From: Gemmatimonadota bacterium
Lineage (GTDB): Bacteria; Gemmatimonadota; Gemmatimonadetes; Gemmatimonadales; GWC2-71-9
Direction: 5' to 3'
Length of the DNA stretch: 20,078 nucleotides
NCBI GenBank assembly: GCA_029862935.1
Contig: JAOTWK010000022.1
Span: 1 to 20,078, forward strand
Positions 6,593 through 14,252 of the stretch are shown here, piece after piece. The notes under the pieces are model-generated. The model made no database searches. It was not told the origin of the DNA and saw nothing but the letters and a program-made list of their open reading frames with translations. The stretch's first letter is position 1, and each line of letters starts with the position of its first letter. The position numbers were made by a program, and so were the translations under genes.

Positions 6593-6630
6593 GACGGGGC
6601 CACCCTGAGAGCGCCACGGGTGGCCCCGTC
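6593..6630 (+). terminator. Strong hairpin between csp and rpsU
   Basis: A 13-bp perfect GC-rich stem, GACGGGGCCACCC (6593-6605) with GGGTGGCCCCGTC (6618-6630), has a 12-nt loop. No T-run follows; CGCTCATTCC comes next. It may be a partial terminator that lowers rpsU expression relative to the cold-shock gene, an mRNA 3' stabiliser, or a structure near the rpsU leader. Confidence 0.55.
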
Positions 6631-6660
6631 GCTCATTCCATCCATCCGAACGGAGCCCGC

Positions 6661-6855
6661 ATGACGGAAGTGATTCTGAACGATAATGACCGGGTGGAAT
6701 GGGCGATCAAGCACTTTCGCCGGCAGGTCCAGCGCTCCGGCATCTTGCGGGATCTGAGGAAGAAGCGCTTTTACGTGAAGCCGAGTAAGGCGAAGCGGAT
6801 CAAAGCGGCAGCCGCGCTGCGGCGGAAGCACCGGTCGAAACGACGATTCAGCTAA
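6661..6855 (+). CDS. rpsU: Ribosomal protein bS21
   Basis: A 64-residue bS21, a small-subunit protein near the anti-Shine-Dalgarno end of 16S rRNA that helps start translation. Diagnostic segments are WAIKHFRRQVQRSGIL (15-30), the family's Arg-rich helix, and the basic tail ALRRKHRSKRRF. Length is typical. The ribosome-binding site is weak (GGAGCCCGC before the ATG). It follows the cold-shock gene by 87 nt in the same direction, so the two are probably co-transcribed or share control. A comparable arrangement of an RNA-binding-protein gene before rpsU is known in cyanobacteria. The end lies 1 nt before a possible early ATG of the radical SAM gene. Confidence 0.95.
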   Translation: MTEVILNDNDRVEWAIKHFRRQVQRSGILRDLRKKRFYVKPSKAKRIKAAAALRRKHRSKRRFS

Positions 6856-6994
6856 CATGAGCGACGCCGGTCGGGGGGCGATCCAACGAGGGCACCCGAC
6901 AGGGAAGAGGGAGAACACAACACACCGAGCGAGCACCTGTGCCTCGACGAGAGAGACCCGGAGCCGCTCGGACGCCACATTAAGAGGAGGACCT

Positions 6995-8560
6995 GTGCGT
7001 CCAAAGCGCGTCGGGATTATCGACCTGGTCACGAAGGGACCGACGAGGACACTGTGGGGCCGCGTGATGAACGCCAATATGGCGAGCATCATGCCGCAAA
7101 TACTGGGTGTCTGGTGTGAAGAGGACGGGCACGACGTCAGCTTCGTGTGCTACACGGGATTCGAAGACCTGGTCGACGAACTGCCTCAAGACGTGGACGT
7201 CGTGTTCATCGGCGCGTTCACACAGGCCGCACAGCTCGCTTACGCCGTGAGCAACCTGTTTCGCTCGCGTGGTGCCGTGACCGTCCTCGGAGGACCACAC
7301 GCGCGCTGTTATCCCGAGGACTCTCGGAAGTATTTCGACTACGTGCTCGGCTTCACCGATCGGGAGCAGGTCCGTGAGGTCCTACGGGACCCGGCCCCCC
7401 ACCGACCGATGGGCCTGCATCTCGAGTCCTCGCAACAGCCGACGTCGCTCCCAGGGGTGCGCCAGCGCTGGAGCTACGTCGAGCGTACGCTCGCCAAGGC
7501 TCCCCTCATCAAGATCGTCCCGATGCTCGGCAGTCTCGGCTGCCCCTACACGTGCAGCTTCTGCATTGACTCGGAAGTTCCCTATCAACCCCTGGACTTC
7601 GACGTCCTGAAGGACGACCTCCGGTTTCTGCAACAACGCTTTCGTCGTCCGCGGGTTGCCTGGCACGATCCCAACTTCGGCGTCCGCTTCAATGATTACA
7701 TGGAGGCCATCGAAGAGGCCGTGCCGCCGGGAGCCATCGACTTCATCGCGGAGAGCAGTCTTTCCCTGCTCTCTGTACGGCACCTCTCGCGGCTCAAGCG
7801 GAACGGGTTCAAGGCAATCCTCCCGGGGATCGAGTCGTGGTTCGACCTGGGGAACAAGTCGAAGACCGGCAACACCGAGGGCCTCCCGAAGGTCATGCGC
7901 GTCGCCGAACACGTGCGAAAGATCCAGGAACACATCCCGTACGTGCAGACCAACTTCGTGCTGGGACTCGACAGCGATGTGGGCACTGAGCCGTTCGACC
8001 TGACCAAGCGGTTCCTCGACATGGTGCCGGCGGCGTTCCCGGCGTTTTCGCTCCTGTCGGCCTTCGGACGCGCTGCGCCGCTCAACCTGCAGTATCAGCG
8101 CGAGAACCGGGTGCTGCCGTTCCCGTTCCATTTCCTGAACAACAATCACGCCATGAACGTAAAGCCGGCCAACTATGACTGGCCCGAGTTCTACGACAAC
8201 GTCATTGGCCTCAGCAAGCACACGTTCTCGTGGCGAGCCATCTATGCCCGATTCCGGGCGATCAAACCGACGATCCCACGGTTGATGAACGTCGTTCGTG
8301 CCGTGTCGTCCGAGGGCTTCGGCCGCATCCGGTTCTACAAGCAGGTGCGCGACCTGCTCGAGCACGATCGGAAGTTCCGCGACTACTTCGAGGGTGAGAG
8401 CACGACCCTCCCCACGTTCTTCCTGGAGCGCGTACGGCACGACCTGGGGCCGCTGTGGTCTTGGTTGCCGAAAGGCGCGCTGTACCACGATCCCAACGCC
8501 TACCTCGCGGCGAGCGCCGTCGAGGCGCCGGTCGTCCAACTCACCCGGGCCACGGCATAG
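6995..8560 (+). CDS. Radical SAM protein with B12-binding-like N-terminus
   Basis: A 521-residue protein, counted from a GTG at 6995 that follows AGGAGG (6985-6990). The in-frame ATG at 6857, 1 nt after rpsU, would add a 46-residue Arg/Thr/Ser-rich stretch with no conserved look and is disfavoured. Residues 1-130 resemble the Rossmann-like cobalamin-binding domain of B12-radical SAM proteins (VDVVFIGAF, VLGGPHA), but the usual DxHxxG cobalt-ligand motif is absent. The radical SAM 4Fe-4S motif is intact: C183, C187 and C190 in GCPYTCSFC, followed by a TIM-barrel-like region with LPGIESWFDLGNKSK and QTNFVLGLDSD. It should cleave S-adenosylmethionine to a 5'-deoxyadenosyl radical; the substrate is unknown. 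The C-terminal 150 residues are Arg/Tyr-rich. No tailoring or scaffold gene is adjacent. Confidence 0.82.
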   Translation: MRPKRVGIIDLVTKGPTRTLWGRVMNANMASIMPQILGVWCEEDGHDVSFVCYTGFEDLVDELPQDVDVVFIGAFTQAAQLAYAVSNLFRSRGAVTVLGGPHARCYPEDSRKYFDYVLGFTDREQVREVLRDPAPHRPMGLHLESSQQPTSLPGVRQRWSYVERTLAKAPLIKIVPMLGSLGCPYTCSFCIDSEVPYQPLDFDVLKDDLRFLQQRFRRPRVAWHDPNFGVRFNDYMEAIEEAVPPGAIDFIAESSLSLLSVRHLSRLKRNGFKAILPGIESWFDLGNKSKTGNTEGLPKVMRVAEHVRKIQEHIPYVQTNFVLGLDSDVGTEPFDLTKRFLDMVPAAFPAFSLLSAFGRAAPLNLQYQRENRVLPFPFHFLNNNHAMNVKPANYDWPEFYDNVIGLSKHTFSWRAIYARFRAIKPTIPRLMNVVRAVSSEGFGRIRFYKQVRDLLEHDRKFRDYFEGESTTLPTFFLERVRHDLGPLWSWLPKGALYHDPNAYLAASAVEAPVVQLTRATA

Positions 8561-8579
8561 CGGCGGACTCCTTCTCCGC

Positions 8580-8620
8580 GGGCTCTCGCACAAAGAGAGC
8601 CCCGGGCGTCAAAGAGACGC
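8580..8620 (+). terminator. Tandem hairpins after the radical SAM gene
   Basis: Two adjacent hairpins lie 20 nt past the stop codon: GGGCTCTC (8580-8587) with GAGAGCCC (8595-8602), then GCGTC (8606-8610) with GACGC (8616-8620). There is no T-run. Position and strength suggest a transcript end for the radical SAM gene. The rest of the 175-nt spacer before the GH16 gene shows nothing else I can name. Confidence 0.5.
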
Positions 8621-8735
8621 GCGGGACTCTTGCAGTATCGCGCGAGGCTACCGCGAGCACCCAGACATCAGCGCGGCCCGACAGGCATCTGCGGCGCGTT
8701 GGACCTCCCCGCTCCATACCAACGACGTCCCCACA

Positions 8736-10205
8736 ATGACCCATCGGCGCTTCCCCTTCCTCATTGCTGTCACCTTACTGCTCACCGCCTGCACGGCACG
8801 GGACCCCAAGTGCGATGTAGAGCCGCTCGCGTACCCGATTGTTGATTTCGAGGGGCTCACCCCTGGTGAGTCGGTGGACTTCACGGCCCGACTCGTCAAA
8901 CGGAGCTTCACGGACAACGAAGAGCTGGAAGAAGACCTCGTCTTCGACGTCGACGGCCAATCTCGTCAGCTGACCTGGACGCTTCCCCGGAGGCTTTCCA
9001 TCGATCTCAATGAGGGACAGCAAGTCGAGGTGTTCATCCGGAAGACAATGGGGTTCGAGGGCTCCGCAACCGGCATCCGGATCCGGGACGAAGACGGAGT
9101 CGTTCTGCTCGTGGACGACGGTGTCTACGGGAACGCGCTGCGCCCGAACGAAATGGAGCCGTTCAGCTTCTCGCAGGAGGATGCCGGGTGCCGCAATCGC
9201 ACGAACCAGCCCGGGCAACTCAACAACTTCTTCCTCGTCGCGGAAGAAGGGGGTGCACGGGTAGAGCTGATGCACGGAAGCCAAGGCAATCTCGAGGTGG
9301 GCGGGCGCACGTACTCCGTCCTGGCCGTCAAGAGCACGGCTCGGGTCGATGACGTCCAATGGACCGACGCGCCGTACAGCCACCAAGCGTTCGTGATCGC
9401 CCGGAACCAACACGACTCCCGCGCGGGACGCGATGCAGGTCAGGACCCCGACTGGGAACTCGCCTGGGCCGATGAGTTCGGCGGCAGCGTCATCGACCAG
9501 CAGAGCTGGACGCCGGTGGTCATGCCAGATCCCCACAACGAAGAGCTGCAGTATTACACCGACCGAGTGGACGCCGCGCCCGGCGCCAATGCCTGGTTGG
9601 AAGACGGTGCGCTGGTCATCGAGGCGCGACGCGAGGACTTCGAGCATCGGCGGTACACCTCGGCGCGGCTCAACACGAAGGGCAAACGGGAATTTCGTTA
9701 CGGTCGCTTCGAAGCGCGAATTCGGCAGCCGGGAGAAGTGGGGATGTGGCCCGCGTTCTGGTTGCTTGGCGGCAACATCGATGAAGTCGGTTGGCCGCGC
9801 TGCGGCGAGATCGACATCCTGGAGGGCAAGGGACGACTCTCGGATTGGACCTCCGGCGCCATTCACCGCGGTCCCGATGGGGCCAGCAACCGAATCACAG
9901 CGGCGGAATTTCGACTCGATTCCGGCAGCTTCCACGACGAGTGGCACGTATTCGCTGTGGAGTGGGAGCCCGAGCGCATTCGCTGGTATGTCGACGGGGT
10001 CGAGTTTCACACCACAGTGAAGACGCCCGGCGAAGACCCTGCCTACTGGCCATTCGACGAGGGCCACGCGTTCTACATCATCTTGAATCTGGCGGTGGGT
10101 GGCTGGTTCGATAACCCGCACTTGCCGCCGGACGACTTGTCACCGCAACACCTCTACGTAGACTACGTGCGCGTGTATCGCCGCACTGCCTCACAAGTGC
10201 CTTGA
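8736..10205 (+). CDS. GH16 beta-glucanase lipoprotein (laminarinase-like)
   Basis: A 489-residue lipoprotein. The signal ends in LLTAC with the lipid-bearing Cys at residue 19, so the enzyme should sit on the envelope. Residues 240-485 are a glycoside hydrolase family 16 domain: WADEFGG near its start, MWPAFWLLG (337-345), the catalytic GEIDILEG with nucleophile E358 and acid/base E363, and the C-terminal VDYVRVYRR (475-483). GH16 enzymes cut beta-1,3 or mixed beta-glucans, and this one looks closest to laminarinases. Residues 20-235 form an extra beta-rich domain I do not recognise (WTLPRRLSIDLNEGQ near its middle), perhaps a glycan-binding or spacer module. The ATG at 8736 is chosen because it opens the signal peptide; no clear ribosome-binding site precedes it. 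It ends tail to tail with the GH13 gene, 34 nt apart. Confidence 0.9.
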   Translation: MTHRRFPFLIAVTLLLTACTARDPKCDVEPLAYPIVDFEGLTPGESVDFTARLVKRSFTDNEELEEDLVFDVDGQSRQLTWTLPRRLSIDLNEGQQVEVFIRKTMGFEGSATGIRIRDEDGVVLLVDDGVYGNALRPNEMEPFSFSQEDAGCRNRTNQPGQLNNFFLVAEEGGARVELMHGSQGNLEVGGRTYSVLAVKSTARVDDVQWTDAPYSHQAFVIARNQHDSRAGRDAGQDPDWELAWADEFGGSVIDQQSWTPVVMPDPHNEELQYYTDRVDAAPGANAWLEDGALVIEARREDFEHRRYTSARLNTKGKREFRYGRFEARIRQPGEVGMWPAFWLLGGNIDEVGWPRCGEIDILEGKGRLSDWTSGAIHRGPDGASNRITAAEFRLDSGSFHDEWHVFAVEWEPERIRWYVDGVEFHTTVKTPGEDPAYWPFDEGHAFYIILNLAVGGWFDNPHLPPDDLSPQHLYVDYVRVYRRTASQVP

Positions 10206-10239
10206 GGAGAGCAAGACTTCCGGCCCGGCACAGAACCCG

Positions 10240-12603
10240 CTAGTCCCGCACCCAGATCAAGAAGGATCCCGCCGGGACCGGGATTTCGTGCACTCCGCCC
10301 GATAGCACTGCGAATTCGCCACCAACCCCAACGACATGATCCACCCGCTCGCGATCGCCGACCTGTCGCCAGTCGCCGTTGGAGAGTTCGAACCGGAATG
10401 ACCCCTGTGCGGTGCCGCTGTTCGCCAGTACGAGCACGCGCTCACCGACAACATAGCCGAGCAAATGACCGTTATCGGGCGTGATCCACCGGTGCTGCTC
10501 GGCCGGTACGTGAGCCACGCGGAACACACTGCCGTACTCCGACAGCCGAAGTGCGATGAGACCACGCCAGTAGTCACGCATCGCCGCGTGATCGGATCCA
10601 GGAGCGAGATTGTTCCACACGAACTGGTTGGGTGCGCGTAGGTTGTACGTGTCGTCGCGTCCCTTGAAGTGGATCGGCCCGCTGGCGGTCTCGCGCACGA
10701 ACTCCTCCAACGGCGCCAGGCCTTTTGAACGCAACATCTCGGTGCCGCCGTGGATCACGATTGGCCCCGCCGACGTGAAGAGGAGCCCCGCGGCGATCCG
10801 CATCGCTCCCAGATCCACACCGTCCAATCCGTTGTGGTTCTCGAGCGCGTACCGGTCTGCCAGTGCCCAGTTGTCGTGAATGTCCAAGTAGGAGATCCCG
10901 TTCGTGGAAAGCGGCTCTTCCACATACGCATTGGCGAGTGCCACCATCGTGGCCTTGCGCACCTTCGCGTCCCCACCCGCCCAGCCACGATCGTTCACGT
11001 CGAACGGACTGCCCTTGAAGGCGTTGCGGGCGTCGTCCTGGAAGAACGTGATCGGCGCGTCGGCCTTGTACCATGCCCAATCGGGGTTCGCCCTCACGTC
11101 CGGATCACTCGGTGCGATCCACGCCTCACCATAGATGATCAGGTCTTGGGGAAGCTCCCGCTTCACGTGGCGTAACGTCTGCTCGTCTACTTGACCCGCG
11201 AGGTCGATCCGAAAGCCGTCCACGCCCAGCTCGTCGACCCAGTGCCGCATCTGGTCCAGGATCCAGCGCTGCACCATCGGTCGGTCTTCCGACTTGACCT
11301 CGTTGCCGAACGGACCGATGTGCTGTACATCGTCATCGGTGCGGAAGTAGTGCGGCATGTCCAACACGTTGAAATTGAACAGCAGGTGCCTGCCGTCCAT
11401 GTTCTCGCCGGTGTGGTTGGGAACGAAGTCGATGATGACCGAGATTCCCTTGTCATGAAACGCGCGCACCAACTCCTTGAACTGCTCGCGTTCCGACCCG
11501 GGCAGCGCGTCGCGTGATCGGTAGCGGCTTTCCACCGCAAAGGCGTGAGTCGTGCGGTAGCCCCACTGATAGTTCTCCCTGTCGATCCCCATGGCATGCG
11601 CAAACGAGTCGTTCGCGAACGCGTCCTGCCACTCCGCATCCGGGTAGTGCAGATACTCCTGCATGGGCATCAAGTGCACGACGTTGATGCCCAGGTCCAC
11701 CAAATAGTCGAATCCAATGGGCTCGCCGTGCGCGTTGACCAGCCCCGAGCGGGCCATGGCGGGGATCGTCCCGGTTTCGGTCGTCGTGACCGGCAACAGA
11801 TCGGTGAAGTCCTGGATATGTACCTCGTAGGCGACCACGTCTTCCATTGGCGGCCGACCACCCCGCACGGGCGGTGGTGGTGGACTGTCGCGCCACACGC
11901 GCGACTTGCCGTACGAGTCATCGCTCACCAGCGCGTACGGATCCGAGATGTGCACGGGGTGGCTCTTGTAAAAGTAGTTGCCGGGATCGCTGGGGCCGTG
12001 CACGGTGAAATCGTACCAGATGCCATGCTGGTCGCCGGCGACCGAGATTCCCCATACCCCGCCTGCGTCCTGCACCATGTCGATAACGCGCATGGCCCCA
12101 TCGGGATCGTCGGTTGGCTCCCGATACAGGTACAGCCGCACGGCATCAGCGCGTGGCGAGAATATGCGGAACGTCGTCCTGGTACCATCGGGAGCCACCA
12201 TCGCGCCCAGTGGTTTCGTCGAATACAGATTACGAAAGATGGGGTCGCGCCGCACGAGAGTCGAAACGCCGAGATCCGGGATCTCGAGATAGTGGACACG
12301 CATGGGATCCAGCGGGGTGCCCGGAATCACCAGCGATTCGGTGGCCGTGTTCGGCAGCACCTTGGCAATCGGCAGCGTGCGACCTAGAGCATCCGTCAGG
12401 CGATAGCTTGTCACCTCCGACGGCCTGTCAGCCCCCAAAAGGCTCAACCAAATAGCGGCTGGGCCGTATATCTCTGCGCGGAACCGGACAGCGGACGCGG
12501 TGTCCTGGGCCACGGCATGGGCACCCAGCAGAAGGCTGAGGGAGAGCATGACGGCGGTACTCAAGGCCTGCGCTGAGAGACACGCGCGTATCCCTGCGCT
12601 CAT
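10240..12603 (-). CDS. Exported GH13 pullulanase-type alpha-glucan hydrolase
   Basis: A 787-residue exported enzyme with a signal peptide ending near AVAQD (30-34). Residues about 130-235 are a CBM48-like beta-sandwich (TTFRIFSPRADAVRLYLY). The catalytic barrel (about 250-680) holds the four GH13 regions: DFVPNHT (392-398), GFRIDLA with nucleophile D467, YGEAW with acid/base E493, and DIHDN with D577. YQWGYRTTHAF (345-355) is close to the YNWGYdP signature of pullulanases and isoamylases, here with TT in place of the usual acidic/Pro pair. Family knowledge points to hydrolysis of alpha-1,6 (or alpha-1,4) links in starch, glycogen or pullulan outside the cytoplasm. Region I has a Pro where many have Tyr. 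The ATG at 12603 has GAGGA 5 nt upstream. It is transcribed towards the GH16 gene; no transporter or regulator is adjacent. Confidence 0.9.
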   Translation of the reverse strand: MSAGIRACLSAQALSTAVMLSLSLLLGAHAVAQDTASAVRFRAEIYGPAAIWLSLLGADRPSEVTSYRLTDALGRTLPIAKVLPNTATESLVIPGTPLDPMRVHYLEIPDLGVSTLVRRDPIFRNLYSTKPLGAMVAPDGTRTTFRIFSPRADAVRLYLYREPTDDPDGAMRVIDMVQDAGGVWGISVAGDQHGIWYDFTVHGPSDPGNYFYKSHPVHISDPYALVSDDSYGKSRVWRDSPPPPPVRGGRPPMEDVVAYEVHIQDFTDLLPVTTTETGTIPAMARSGLVNAHGEPIGFDYLVDLGINVVHLMPMQEYLHYPDAEWQDAFANDSFAHAMGIDRENYQWGYRTTHAFAVESRYRSRDALPGSEREQFKELVRAFHDKGISVIIDFVPNHTGENMDGRHLLFNFNVLDMPHYFRTDDDVQHIGPFGNEVKSEDRPMVQRWILDQMRHWVDELGVDGFRIDLAGQVDEQTLRHVKRELPQDLIIYGEAWIAPSDPDVRANPDWAWYKADAPITFFQDDARNAFKGSPFDVNDRGWAGGDAKVRKATMVALANAYVEEPLSTNGISYLDIHDNWALADRYALENHNGLDGVDLGAMRIAAGLLFTSAGPIVIHGGTEMLRSKGLAPLEEFVRETASGPIHFKGRDDTYNLRAPNQFVWNNLAPGSDHAAMRDYWRGLIALRLSEYGSVFRVAHVPAEQHRWITPDNGHLLGYVVGERVLVLANSGTAQGSFRFELSNGDWRQVGDRERVDHVVGVGGEFAVLSGGVHEIPVPAGSFLIWVRD

Positions 12604-12647
12604 CCAGGTCCTCGAACGTGTAGGTGACCCGGTAATGTACTGGAGGC

Positions 12648-12753
12648 GACGGCCGGAGGGACGACGAGGACGACTGTGACGACATGGACGACTGTGCGGG
12701 TCACATCAGTCGTGTGAGTCGTCTGAGTCGTCTGTGTCGTCTAAGTCGTCACC
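12648..12753. repeat. 9-nt repeat arrays forming an interrupted inverted repeat
   Basis: This lies between the divergent GH13 and sulfurtransferase genes. The left arm has GACGGCCGGAGG (12648-12659) and four 9-nt units, GACGACGAG, GACGACTGT, GACGACATG and GACGACTGT (12660-12695). After a 13-nt centre come five units, GTCGTGTGA, GTCGTCTGA, GTCGTCTGT, GTCGTCTAA and GTCGTCACC (12709-12753). The GACGAC blocks pair with the GTCGTC blocks in register, giving a long hairpin of 6-bp steps with 3-nt internal loops. Confidence 0.75.
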
Positions 12754-12772
12754 TCACATTGCCCTGATCGCC

Positions 12773-12806
12773 GGGGGGGGGAGAGGGGTGGCATCGGGGA
12801 ACAGGG
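12773..12806 (+). promoter_or_regulatory. G-quadruplex-type tract with a G9 run
   Basis: Runs of 9, 4, 4 and 3 G (12773-12781, 12785-12788, 12796-12799, 12804-12806) are separated by loops of 3, 7 and 4 nt. This fits the standard four-run quadruplex pattern on the + strand. It lies 70 nt before the start of the sulfurtransferase gene, in its likely leader or promoter. The G9 run could also vary in length by slippage. Function is not shown by the sequence. Confidence 0.45.
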
Positions 12807-12876
12807 ATAACCTCTGTCGGGTTTTATCGGTATGGTCCGATTCTGCCGAGACCCGGCGTTCACGAAGGGGGGCATC

Positions 12877-13740
12877 ATGTCCGACATTGCCAAGCGCGGG
12901 TACGTCAATCCCAACGTGCTCGTCGATACCGATTGGGTGGCACAGCATCTCGACGATCCGACGGTGCGGATCATAGAGTCGAACGAAGATCCGCTGCTCT
13001 ATTCGTCCGGCCACATCCCGGGCGCCGTCGAGGTGGACTGGACGCGCGACCTCAACGATCCGGTGCGGCGCGATTACCTCGAGCGCCCCGGCTTCGAAGC
13101 GCTGATGCGCCGGATCGGCGTGGCACAAAACACGATGGTCGTGTTCTACGGCGACAAGAACAACTGGTGGGCGACCTACGCGTTCTGGATCTTCCAGCTC
13201 TTCGAACATTCGAAGGCCAAGGTGATGGATGGCGGCCGGCTCAAGTGGGAGCAGGAGGACCGTCCCATGACCACCGATGTGCCGAGCCATCCCGCCACGA
13301 AGTACCAGGCACCTGAGCGGGACGACACGCGGATCCGAGCATTCCGCGAGGAAGTGCTCGCTCATATTCAAGCCAACGGCCAGCTGGTGGACGTGCGGAG
13401 CCCCGAGGAGTACTCCGGGGAGCGGCTCCACATGCCGGCCTACCCCAACGAGGGCGCACTTCGTGGCGGACACATTCCGGGTGCCGCCAACGTACCATGG
13501 GCCCGTGCCGTCAACACGGACGACGGGACGTTCAAGGCCGCCGACCAGCTCCGTGCCATCTACCAGCGGGAAGTCGGGCTCGATCAGCAAGACGAGGTCA
13601 TCGCCTATTGCCGTATCGGCGAGCGGTCGAGCCACACGTGGTTTGTGCTCACCCACCTGCTCGGCTTCCCCAACGTCCGCAACTACGACGGCAGCTGGAC
13701 CGAATGGGGAAACCTGGTGAACGTTCCCATCGAGCGATAG
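12877..13740 (+). CDS. Thiosulfate sulfurtransferase (tandem rhodanese)
   Basis: A 287-residue two-domain rhodanese. The N-terminal domain (about 10-130) is inactive, as is normal for the family. The C-terminal domain (about 155-285) has the active-site loop CRIGERS with the persulfide Cys C245. The Arg-Ile-Gly-Glu-Arg loop favours thiosulfate as donor, as in mycobacterial CysA-type thiosulfate:cyanide sulfurtransferases, rather than the CGSGVT loop of 3-mercaptopyruvate enzymes. YDGSWTEWG (270-278) is also a family mark. It moves sulfane sulfur to cyanide or, in cells, to thiol acceptors. The start is set at 12877 by the GGGGGG purine run (12867-12872) before the ATG; an in-frame ATG at 12832 is possible but has poor support. 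A SufE-like gene follows 65 nt downstream in the same direction. Confidence 0.92.
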   Translation: MSDIAKRGYVNPNVLVDTDWVAQHLDDPTVRIIESNEDPLLYSSGHIPGAVEVDWTRDLNDPVRRDYLERPGFEALMRRIGVAQNTMVVFYGDKNNWWATYAFWIFQLFEHSKAKVMDGGRLKWEQEDRPMTTDVPSHPATKYQAPERDDTRIRAFREEVLAHIQANGQLVDVRSPEEYSGERLHMPAYPNEGALRGGHIPGAANVPWARAVNTDDGTFKAADQLRAIYQREVGLDQQDEVIAYCRIGERSSHTWFVLTHLLGFPNVRNYDGSWTEWGNLVNVPIER

Positions 13741-13805
13741 CGTCCCTTGCGCAGCATACGCGGCTGGGCGCACCCGTTCTCGATGCTGCACTGGGCGGAG
13801 AATGG

Positions 13806-14252
13806 ATGACCGAACATCCGGAACGACTCACGAAGTTCCTGCGTCTGATCGGGCGGACGCAGGATCGGCAGGAGCGAATTCAGCTCTTGATCGATATTGC
13901 ACGGCGGTTCCAGCCCGTGGCGCCCGCGATCGCGAGCCCGCCCTACGCCTCCCAGTTCAAGGTGCCAGCGTGCGAGTCACAGGCGTACGTGTTCCCCGAG
14001 CCCCATGACAACGGCACGCTCACGTTTCACTTTGCGGTCGAAAACCCGCAAGGTATCTCGGCGATGGCGATGGCAGTGATCTTGGGCGATGCCTTGTCAG
14101 GCGCCCCGCTCGATCAGGTTGCAGCCGTGTCGACCGACGTCGTGTACGAGATCTTCGGACGTGAGCTGTCAATGGGAAAGAGCATGGGGCTCACCGGCAT
14201 GGTGAACCTGGTGACGAGCTTTGCCCGGAGCCGGTTGGAAGGGCGCATGTAG
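13806..14252 (+). CDS. sufE: SufE-like Fe-S sulfur acceptor
   Basis: A 148-residue SufE-family protein. SufE takes persulfide sulfur from the cysteine desulfurase SufS on its own Cys and passes it to the SufBCD scaffold. The acceptor Cys is C56 in VPACESQAY, aligned with the usual GCQSxV loop. The family's C-terminal end is visible: a GREL turn, then MGLTGMVNLV. The ATG at 13806 has GGAG about 7 nt upstream; longer in-frame extensions run into the sulfurtransferase gene. No sufB, sufC, sufD or sufS gene is in the window, and the neighbour is a thiosulfate sulfurtransferase. This suggests, by inference, that thiosulfate-derived sulfur could be fed to SufE. Confidence 0.88.
   Translation: MTEHPERLTKFLRLIGRTQDRQERIQLLIDIARRFQPVAPAIASPPYASQFKVPACESQAYVFPEPHDNGTLTFHFAVENPQGISAMAMAVILGDALSGAPLDQVAAVSTDVVYEIFGRELSMGKSMGLTGMVNLVTSFARSRLEGRM

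Noticed and set aside
6337..7092. 251-residue minus-strand frame over csp and rpsU
   Set aside because: It lies antisense to two well-recognised small genes and has no motif of its own.
7382..8593. 403-residue open frame antisense to the radical SAM gene
   Set aside because: It mirrors the codon structure of the real gene in GC-rich DNA, has no recognisable domain, and the + strand protein has intact radical SAM motifs.
8775..10121. 448-residue open frame antisense to the GH16 gene
   Set aside because: Composition is Arg/Val/Pro/His-rich without motifs, while the opposite strand carries a signal peptide and GH16 catalytic site.
11545..12387. 280-residue open frame antisense to the GH13 gene
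   Set aside because: No domain, and it overlaps the conserved CBM48 and barrel parts of the real gene.
12754..13791. 345-residue open frame antisense to the sulfurtransferase gene
   Set aside because: A shadow of the rhodanese gene that also reads through the repeat and the G-rich tract.
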